Shown one piece after another: positions 56,500-64,000 of a stretch of DNA of 64,000 nt; the stretch's first letter is position 1, and the number at the start of each line of letters is the position of its first letter. Location of the stretch: NCBI GenBank assembly GCA_030549175.1, contig JAUKUA010000001.1, forward strand, positions 4,526,001 to 4,590,000. The letters are read 5' to 3'. Both the position numbers and the translations under genes were made by a program. The stretch is from Lasiosphaeris hirsuta. Taxonomy: Eukaryota; Ascomycota; Sordariomycetes; Sordariales; Lasiosphaeriaceae. The notes below the pieces were generated by a model. That model was not told the origin of the DNA and did no database searches. It saw only the letters and a program-made list of their open reading frames with translations.

Positions 56500-57250
56500 G
56501 AACTCGAGCTTGGGATATGACAATCAGATACCTCGAGGGAGAGCACCTCGAGATCGCAAGAGGTGTGACCCGCGCTGCAGAGGTCCAACTTAAGCCGCTG
56601 CAGGGAAATTTCAAGCGAGTCAAGTCGCAGCGCGACAGTTCCAAGCCCACTATGGAGAAGCAGCAAACCCAAATTAGACAGTTCCAGGCACTGGCATTCG
56701 AGGGCATGGAGGGCGACTCGTGGGCATCCGGCGACGACAGCACGGTTTGCCGTATGACTTGGAGAACCTGCACGGTCGCTTCAAGAACTGGGCAAAGAAG
56801 CATGCCGTTGGGGACCCCAGCAGTATCACTGGCCTGTCGGTCGGTCGTCCAAAAGCGCATCCCTCTTCGACCTTTTAGCCGAAATTGTCAAATTTGAAGC
56901 TGAAGACGCATCCCATCCTCAGCAGGCCATCAGTCGATACTTCAAACATCCACTCTTGAAGAAGAAGGCACCTACCATGTGTCTCTCTCTAGGGCCTGCT
57001 TGCTCACCATGTTTATGCCAACATTATCCAGTACCCGTCCTTTTTCATGGGCGAAAAGGAGGGGGTGTTGCAACGATACATACCTGGCAATTAGACAAGG
57101 TAAGGGCACTTGAATGTTTTGAAACCCAGTGTCGATACCGACCTTTATTGACGATTTCCAGTAAACGAGAAGGAGTCCCACGTCTGGCTGTGCATTAGGG
57201 ACCAGGCTAGCAATAGCTTCACAAAGGGGGATTTTATTAGGACGCGTTAG
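56500..57250 (+). pseudogene. Relic of an uncharacterised fungal gene
   Basis: Coding-like segments occur in shifting frames on the + strand: IRQFQALAFEGMEGDSWASG, then DLENLHGRFKNWAKKHAV with GDPSSITGLS, LLAHHVYANIIQYPSFFMGE, and finally VNEKESHVWLCIRDQA. They resemble a helical protein family seen in Sordariales genomes whose function I do not know. Stops and frame shifts separate the pieces; introns explain some but not all. It lies between the AA9 and sugar-transporter genes. Confidence 0.4.
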
Positions 57251-57351
57251 GCTCATTTTGGGCCGTTGCCATTTCTAGTCATTGATGGAAACGATATGGT
57301 CATAGTGTGTGGAAAGTAATGGAGAAAGGGGAGAGCTGGTGCCAAGACATA

Positions 57352-59212
57352 TCAAAAGGGGGTTGTCCTCACATCCTTTGTAGACCCATGATCCATCTGA
57401 TCGGACTGATTTAGCCCACCACCCAAGCCCACTCCTCCTTTCTCGTGGCTTAGAATAGTCGCGTCATCACCCCCACTCCTACTATTGGTGTTACGAGTCG
57501 CCGCCCTCGCAAGCTTCTCCTCCCTGATTGCAGCTTTTGTCTCGGCCCTGGTCAGGATCGTTGCCTCGTCGACAAGCCCATACCGCACAGAGTATTCCTC
57601 CATCTCCTCTAGCTTGAGATGTGGCAGCTGGTCCGCCGCTTTGACGTATGAGATATTCTCGCTGAACCCCTTGGCGAAGATGATATCGATCTCCTCCAGC
57701 GAGCGCCTGGCGGTTTCGGGGTAAAGGAACCAAATGATGGGGAGGAACAAGGCGTTCATCACGGCGAAGAAGATATACGTTCCCCACCCAATGTTGGTGA
57801 TCATAATGGGCACGATCATGACGACGAAAAAGTTGAACATCCAGTTTGTGCAAGTGCTGATCGCGTTGGCCTTTGCTCTGGTCTTGATGGGGCTCAGCTC
57901 GGCCGGGTATAGCCAAGGCAGAGGGAGCCAAGTCGCGCCGAAGGCAGCGATGTACGTAAAGAGACCAACAGTAGCTCCCTTGGCCGCCGCGGGCGTGTCG
58001 GGGATGAGGCAGGCAAAGATGAGCACCATAGATAGCGTCTGCCCCAGGGTGCCGTACAAAAACAGTCTGCGCCGGCCCACTCGCTCGATCGTGAACCAGG
58101 AGAAGCAAGCAAAGAAGGCATACACCACCATCACGACGCCACCCAACAACATAGCCATGTTGTGCGTCATGTTGAGCGAATTTTGGAACAGGAGAGGGCA
58201 GAAGTAGATGACGGCGTTGCAACCACCGAGCTGCTGCATTAGCTGCGCGCTGGAGCCGAGCATCATGCGGCGGAAGTGCTGCGTCTTGCCGCCGGTGAAG
58301 AGGGCCCTGATGGGCGTGCTCTTCGCGCCAGCGCCCGAAGCGAGGAGGGAGTCGATGATGAGGTCGCGCTCGAGCACGGTTTCTTTGCTGTCGATGTCAT
58401 AGCCGCGGAGGGCCGAAATGACCTCGTCCGCCTCGGCGATACGGTCCTGGCTGAGGAGCCAACGAGGTGACTCGGGGAGGAAGCACATGGGAATGCAGAT
58501 GAACAGGGCGAATACGACTTGGAAGGCGATCGGGAAGCGCCAAGTCAAGTCCGGGGGGCCATAGGACGCGCCGTAGTCGATCCAATATGCGATGAGCGTT
58601 CCGAAGGCGATGATGCCGCCTTCGATACAGATGAGAAGGCCACGGTTCGATGTTTTACTGCACTCGGCTGTATCGAGTGTTAGAAAGGGGGGTCTGGCTT
58701 CTGCTGCATGAGGCAAGGCGTGCTTACCCTGGTAGATCGGAATAGTAGAAGTGTTGATGCCGTTTCCAACACCCATTATCACTCTGCCGACGATAAACTG
58801 CGCAAGAGGGGTTGCGCCGGCCACGCATGCGACTTGGATGATGACGCCGATTAACATGATAAAGCCGCCTAGGATAATGGCCTTCCGCCTGCCCAGGCCA
58901 TCACCAACAGCGAGGATGAAAATGGCGCCGATCAAGCATCCGATCTCGTAGATAGCCGTGATGGTACCCTGCATGGGGGAGCTATCCCGGGTTGCTTCGA
59001 ATACATTGTTGAAGTCTGACGCGGTGATGATGCCGCTCATAACACTGCCCGGAGTCAGCTAACCGTGTACATGTAGGACCCGGCGGGAGAGACAGGGGAC
59101 TGAGAACGTACCCTTGGTCATATCCAAACAGAAGAAAGCCAGTCGTTGCAACGGTTGACACGGCGAGCGAGAGACTCGAGCCAGTGAGGCCCATGAACTT
59201 TGGAGGCGCCAT
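57352..59212 (-). CDS. MFS sugar porter (hexose/disaccharide transporter)
   Basis: Exons 59212-59112, 59044-58728 and 58667-57352 (introns 67 and 60 bp) give 577 residues. Predicted plasma-membrane proton symporter for sugars, with 12 helices. Sugar-porter signatures are present: FGYDQGVMSGIIT in helix 1, GDGLGRRKAI after helix 2, PESPRWLL, the helix 7 block QQLGGCNAVIYF, ERVGRRRLF, YPAELSPIKTRAKANA and PETARRSLEEID. The C-terminal tail is long and charged. Intron 2 is 3n and stop-free. The family includes xylose, cellobiose and lactose carriers; the substrate cannot be told. Nearness to the AA9 gene and the presence of a xylosidase in the same window fit uptake of plant sugars, but that link is inference. 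Confidence 0.9.
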
Positions 59213-59290
59213 GGTAGTGTCTTCTGAAGAAGCGTGATGTCCGTTGGACAAAATGAGACGTTCTAACTCGTGGAACAGCAAAGCCCCTAA

Positions 59291-59296
59291 TATATA
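59291..59296 (-). promoter_or_regulatory. TATA-like element of the sugar-porter gene
   Basis: TATATA about 80 bases upstream of the start codon at 59212, on the minus-strand promoter side. Confidence 0.4.
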
Positions 59297-60776
59297 CGGG
59301 CTACATAATTCGGGCAGGGCCGAGTACCAAAGCAGGGGATCCGGGGCGGCCTGGGAGACCTGGGGCCGAGCCTCCACGGCCCCACGAGGCGGGTGGAACG
59401 GATGGAGCAGAACAATGTTAGACCGGTGCCAGCCACCATGGGGAGCTTGCAGGGCGTTGATGTTGAATCCATATTTCGACATGCAATGCACATCTCTTTC
59501 CTAAAAAGCTTCTCAAGTCCGCTGAAGACGGAGCCGCCAAGCTAGTTGACAGGTACAAAGGGCCGAGGATGGAAATCCGAGGTGTGGGTTTGGTGGCTCC
59601 TGTACTATGCTGCGAGCGATCGCCGACATCTGTGTATCCTTACTCAGATTGGCTCTGGACAGCTTTGCACTGCTAGCTCGTCGACGGGAAGTAGTCGAGG
59701 TTCCACCACGGGTGGAGAATGAGGTCATCGCGGGGTCCCCTGTGTTGTTTCTGCACCCGTTCTCCACCGTCTTCGAGTTGTGTGCCAAGGTGAAAATATT
59801 TAGTAGCGCTGTCTTGGTCAAATGTGTTTGGCGTGCTTGGCGATATCCGTCCGCCCTCCGTTGTTGGATCACACTCGGTCGTGCGACTGGATCCTAAAAG
59901 GACTAGTCATGGGCCTGGAAAGCGCCTGCCTGGGAATGGAAACTGGAAGCGGAAGAAAGGGCACAACCTGATGTCGTCAACCGCCCCGGCTTTGGCCCAC
60001 TTGGGTTACTTGTCTTTTACACCGCTGCAAAATTTGTCCCACGTCGCCGCCGAGGCGGCTGGAATCGGCGCTGTGCTAGCAAACACGACCTCGGATTGGG
60101 CCAGACCGCTTTTACTCCACAGGGGAGTTGCTTGCACGTGAAATTTTCTGTCGATTGGCAAAGTTGGCGCTGCACAGAACGTCCGGGGTAAGTTCTATAG
60201 GTGGGTAGTTCCAGTGTATCTCCAATTGGGGGCTCGAGGCGTGCAACTCCGTGGAGTGGCACCTACTTAAACTCGAAAAAAAAGCCCCCCAAAAAAACGA
60301 ACGACCCTCAAAGTTGAAACATCCTCCGCGTTGATCACCTTCTGCTTCAAGATCGCCTTCGGCTCTCACCAACCCCACATGGCAATTTCAGCGCCCCCGA
60401 GCATCTACCCGAGAGATATAGCAATGTCCAGCAGCACGGCTTGCATCTCGGCACTAGATATCCGTCAAATTCTCAACGGCACAACACGCAATGCTAGCTG
60501 CAAGATGCAGATTGCCAGCATTCCGGTATTTAGGTTTATTAGCGACCCGCAAACAAGGTCGACAGTCCAGGTTGTGGAGTCCTGTTTCCTCTCCCAAGAG
60601 ATTATCCAAGGAGGATTCATGAGGATTCAAGTCGGATAACTTTAAGAATCCTCCTTGGTCACATGGCCGGAACCACCATCGCGGGCGATCAGAGAAAACC
60701 AGTTCGCTGGCGGGTGTGTGCAGAATGGTGTGACTGGTATCATACCGACCCATGTCCCTAGCCCCGGAGTGCGGTG
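59297..60776. other. Intergenic region, no gene seen
   Basis: Promoter of the sugar porter on the left and 3' region of the PLP enzyme on the right. Short open frames only. Confidence 0.5.
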
Positions 60777-62013
60777 CTAAGACGGGGTAATGTACTCTCG
60801 TCGCCCTTCGGTGCAGTACAAAACAACGACCGACTTCTCATTCAGTCCCAGTTTGCTTTTCTCGGTCACACAAGCCCGTTTCAGGGCCGCCAATGTAGCA
60901 GCCCCACAAGGGCCAGCCTTGATGTTTAGCTTGTCGAGTTCCTCAACAGCTCCGTGAGATTGTAAATCGGAGATTGCAACACAAGCATCCACACCAAGTT
61001 CAAGTACCGGCCAGGCCGTAGTTGACAACGTTCCGCAATTCATCCCACACATGATGCTATCTCCGGTCGTTACGGAACTCACCTCGCCTTTTTCGAGCGA
61101 GAGCTTTAGGCAGGCCGCCGTATCCAGCTCAACCGCAATAACCGCCGCTGCCGGGGCCCCATTTTGCTCCCTCAAGTCACTCTTGAAGTTCTGTGTCACG
61201 GCTTGTGCAACGGAACCGCATCCGCAAGGTACGACGGCATGCGTGGCAGGCCTTCCCCCTGTAACGGCAAGGACTTGTTCATCAGATTCGTCGAGCATTG
61301 TTTGATAGCCTTCGACTACCCACTGTGCCTTTTGTTAGCAGACCATCGTCAAACAACCGCCAGCAGTAAAACAAATAACAAACCGTAGGGACAACTTCGT
61401 ATCCTCTCCAACTAATATCCATCACCAACAACCCTCCACCGCCTTCGACCCTCCGCCTGGAGGCTAGAGCCGCATCGTCATAGTCCCCCTCCACGACCAC
61501 GACGTCGGCCCCTTCGCCGCTGATCTTCTCTCTCGTCTCTTCCACCATGTGACTCGGCACGCACACCGTGACATCCACACCAAGATACCTCCCCATCCGC
61601 GCCACGGCGCGCCCCCAGTTGCCCTCGGTACACGTCACAATCCTCACATCCAGCCCCCGCTCTCTCGCTAGCACCCCAATCTCCCCCAGCTCGACCCCGG
61701 CCGCGGTAGGAGAGAAGACATCGAACCCGATCTTCTCGGCGACGGCGCGGTAGACGGCCCACGAAGCGCCGAGGATCTTGAACGCCGGCAGACCAAAGCG
61801 GGCCGACTCGTCCTTTAGGAGGACGTGGCCGAGGCCAAGGTCCGCGGCGATCGAGGGGATCGAGTGCAGCGGGGTTTGGGCGTAGTGGGGGAGGCGCCGG
61901 TGGAAGGCGAGGACGGGGGAGGGGACTATTTGAGATGGGGCCGGGCGATAGCGCCACTGGGGGGCGGAGGGGTTGAGATGAATCTGGGACGGTGGTTCTA
62001 ACGGGGACGTCAT
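60777..62013 (-). CDS. Diaminopropionate ammonia-lyase-like PLP enzyme
   Basis: Exons 62013-61384 and 61322-60777 (intron 61 bp, GTTTGT...CAG) encode 391 residues. The fold-II PLP family is shown by GLPAFKILGASWA, whose Lys should bind PLP, and by TEGNWGRAVARMGRYLG, the substrate and cofactor loop (TxGNxG). DISWRGYEVVPT joins WVVEGYQTML after the splice, a block typical of diaminopropionate ammonia-lyases, which turn 2,3-diaminopropionate into pyruvate and ammonia. A threonine or serine dehydratase relative remains possible. An in-frame Met at 62268 would add 85 residues that look non-conserved, so I start at 62013. Confidence 0.83.
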
Positions 62014-63435
62014 TGTGGGTAGTATTTTGGATGTACAAAGGTGGGTTTGCGTTGAGCTTATACTTGTCTGGTTGCCGAGAAGAAAGGAAGTTGCGGGGGT
62101 GATGGGAGAAGGAGTCCAGGTAGGTTGGGGAGCCCTGCAGCCTAAGCCACCAAGTTGGCTCGTGCACGCCCCTGAAATCTGATCGGTGAGGCCGCTAATG
62201 GCTCTGACGTCTGACGAACAGCTTCGGGCAACAAGTGGGGCCTTTTGGAAGACGAAATAGCGGTTCAAAATCCTAGATCTGCCTTTTTAATGCAAGAGGC
62301 CTTTTCGGGGCTTCGATATCTCTTTGAGTGTTAATACACGCCAACAAACAAACCTGGGCGAGAGTGTAACTTGTTCCCTCGAATCGACTCTCCACCACAA
62401 ATACTGTCAATAAATATCTGAACGCCTTCATAAAACATGGTATCAAATCAACTTGTTACGTTACCTACAAAAGTTCGATGTCGCCCCACTTATTAACATG
62501 CCCCCCCTCTCTCAAACCTTGCTATAAATTCCTCGCAACTAGACTCGGATCTCACGAGGCTGAAACCGGATAACAAGTCATGATCTCGTTTGAAAATATA
62601 TCGATCAGGTATCCAATACTCATACCCCTGCATCTTTGGCCCTTGTGGCTCTGGTTTATAGGAGCGTTGAGATCAAATCTGCAAGGCGTGGATCCCCCCA
62701 CCTGCCCCCGTTTTATCACGACCGAGCAGGGCCGATCATTTTGCAGCACGGAGTACGGTCACACAGCTTGCGGATTGAAGGATGAGAGCGTTCAAGAAAG
62801 CCCGAGCCATGTAGCTATTGCCTGGTTGTTTCTGTGAAACCGGAAAACCTCGAGGGACAAATCTGCAGGATCCATGCCAACTTTTGTTCAGGCATCTAAT
62901 AGTGAAGAGAGAACGAGGCCTACACTACCTGGATGGGTGGTCTATCAGCACCGAGACGAAGGCCATGATGGCTCTTTTTCCCGGGTCTCTCTCGTGCATT
63001 GACTTCTGGGCTGATATCTCAGACATCGTCGCTGCAATGAAATCGAATGGAATACGCCCCAGCAGCAAGAAAAGGCGATCTCTCAGGGACATACTCATCA
63101 ACCTTGGGTGTGCCGAAGCCTCCACCATTTTCACCGCGTCGTCATGGACCTATAAACCGACTCTGTCTGTAGGTCTTGGAGAGGAGAAATGCGAGACAAA
63201 AGACGCGCGGTGGGCGTCTACGCTTGACTTTTGGCTGGCTCCTGGGAGTCCCAGGAGTTCGGGAAATTACTGATCAGGTCCAATAAACCGACCAGGGGTT
63301 TGCCGTAGCCGCCGGTGCAGACTTCGTCGAGAGATGTCTTCTGCCGCCACGAGCAGCAGATGGGCGACGGGTGCTAGTGCCGACTTAGTTAGGTTCCTAC
63401 GGAGCAGAAAGGGTCTGGATAGCAGCTAAGCGCAC
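62014..63435. other. Intergenic region, unresolved ORF
   Basis: A plus-strand frame at 62818-63273 (151 codons) contains FWADISDIVAAMKSNGIRPSS and may be an exon of an unknown gene, but nothing confirms it. The remainder holds no gene that I can support. Confidence 0.35.
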
Positions 63436-64000
63436 TTATACAATCCTCAGAGTCTGACATTTTGAAATATCAAACAATTCTCCGTGCATCACACCGTGTA
63501 CATAGCTGTCGCCTTCAAGAGTCCAGCTCCCGGGATTGTTTCTCGATGGGCGAAGGATTAAGGGGCCCCGACAGCCCCGGACCAAGGCGATGCGATCCCC
63601 TTTCTTGGCTCGGCAGCTTGGACTCCTGCCAAGATAACCCAATCGGGTTCGGAAGAGGTTCTGGAAGCTTAGTCCCTGGACGAGGAGGGTGAAAAATAGG
63701 GCGATATCTTCCTGTGGTGCCGTGTCTTCATTTTTGTCTGCCCCTGGCAACCGGTCCATTATCCTTTCTAGCATGCGCAAAGCGATTCCGTGAAGCCTCG
63801 GTACGCGCCTGAGCCCCAGTTTATCCAGCATCGCCGCTAACCTCCCGACGCGTACCGTATACTGGAAGGCATGGGATGGGAACTCCGGTGATGTGGGGTT
63901 TACGGGCTGACTGGCGCAGAGGGTCTTGATCATTGCAGAGAAGCGGTCTTCCCCAGTTGGATACGGTGACTTGAAGTGGCCAGCTTGCGCCACTTTACAC
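63436..64000 (-). CDS. C-terminal part of a HET-type protein, cut by the window edge
   Basis: The frame is open from the right edge to the stop at 63436, so the start and most of the gene lie outside. The visible 187 or so residues end with GYLGRSPSCRAKKGDRIALV, RGCRGPLILRP and GDSYVHGVMHGEL. This Gly-x-Gly...GD-x-(I/V)-x-(V/L)-x(3)-...-Y-x-HG-x-M-x-GE pattern is the usual C-terminus of fungal HET-domain proteins, although the HET domain itself is not in the window. No break is seen in the visible part. It would be the second HET-type gene within about 20 kb. Confidence 0.65.
   Translation of the reverse strand, partial: CKVAQAGHFKSPYPTGEDRFSAMIKTLCASQPVNPTSPEFPSHAFQYTVRVGRLAAMLDKLGLRRVPRLHGIALRMLERIMDRLPGADKNEDTAPQEDIALFFTLLVQGLSFQNLFRTRLGYLGRSPSCRAKKGDRIALVRGCRGPLILRPSRNNPGSWTLEGDSYVHGVMHGELFDISKCQTLRIV

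Noticed and set aside
24326..62013. A secondary-metabolite cluster formed by the DHA2 transporter, oxygenase, P450 and PLP enzyme
   Set aside because: No polyketide, peptide or terpene backbone gene or pathway regulator is present, and housekeeping genes lie between them.
1..64000. CRISPR arrays, prophage or bacterial operons
   Set aside because: Spliceosomal introns, absence of ribosome-binding sites and the gene content show fungal nuclear DNA; the only regular arrays are short tandem repeats without spacers.

Overview
The window is nuclear DNA of a filamentous ascomycete, most likely a sordariomycete of the Sordariales/Chaetomiaceae type; the lineage is inferred from gene style, not from any search. 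Genes carry short GT-AG introns (46-76 bp, one of 216 bp). An AT-rich left flank holds a transposon destroyed by C-to-T changes at CpA, the signature of repeat-induced point mutation (RIP). The content is typical of a plant-biomass degrader: a GH3 beta-xylosidase, an AA9 lytic polysaccharide monooxygenase (truncated), sugar transport, secreted proteases and HET-domain proteins.

Layout. 1-4500 is repeat-derived: a complete but dead pogo/Fot-type DNA transposon (148-2510), a six-copy 17-bp tandem repeat and unresolved AT-rich relics. 4529-7024 is a GH3 beta-xylosidase. 7.6-15 kb holds a two-RRM RNA-binding protein, a C2H2 zinc-finger protein with acidic repeats, a small four-helix membrane protein and an uncharacterised 340-residue protein. 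15.3-21.8 kb holds a broken small ORF, a large secreted M43 metalloprotease, a SUR7-type membrane protein with a GC-AG intron and a single-pass membrane protein. 24.3-37.7 kb is the housekeeping core: a DHA2 drug-type MFS transporter, HMG-CoA reductase, nicotinamidase and the Hsp90 co-chaperone STI1. 39-48 kb is accessory: a degenerate RING protein, a poly(ADP-ribose) glycohydrolase, a HET-domain protein, a 2-oxoglutarate/Fe(II) oxygenase and a broken subtilase. 48.9-64 kb holds a cytochrome P450, a Kre9/Knh1-like cell-wall protein, an acetyltransferase relic, the truncated AA9, a relic gene, a sugar-porter MFS, a diaminopropionate ammonia-lyase-like PLP enzyme and the 3' part of a second HET-type gene running off the right edge.

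There is no polyketide, peptide or terpene backbone gene, so the P450, oxygenase and MFS genes do not form an evident secondary-metabolite cluster. The genes look independently regulated. Exon structures were derived by hand from splice signals, frame continuity and conserved motifs; each multi-exon model given closes in frame. The most notable signals are the RIP-killed transposon with intact ends, several genes in different stages of decay (subtilase with its catalytic Ser changed to Cys, RING lacking its last ligand, AA9 lacking its C-terminus), the GC-AG intron with a 21-base C tract, and four introns that are multiples of three and contain no stop.
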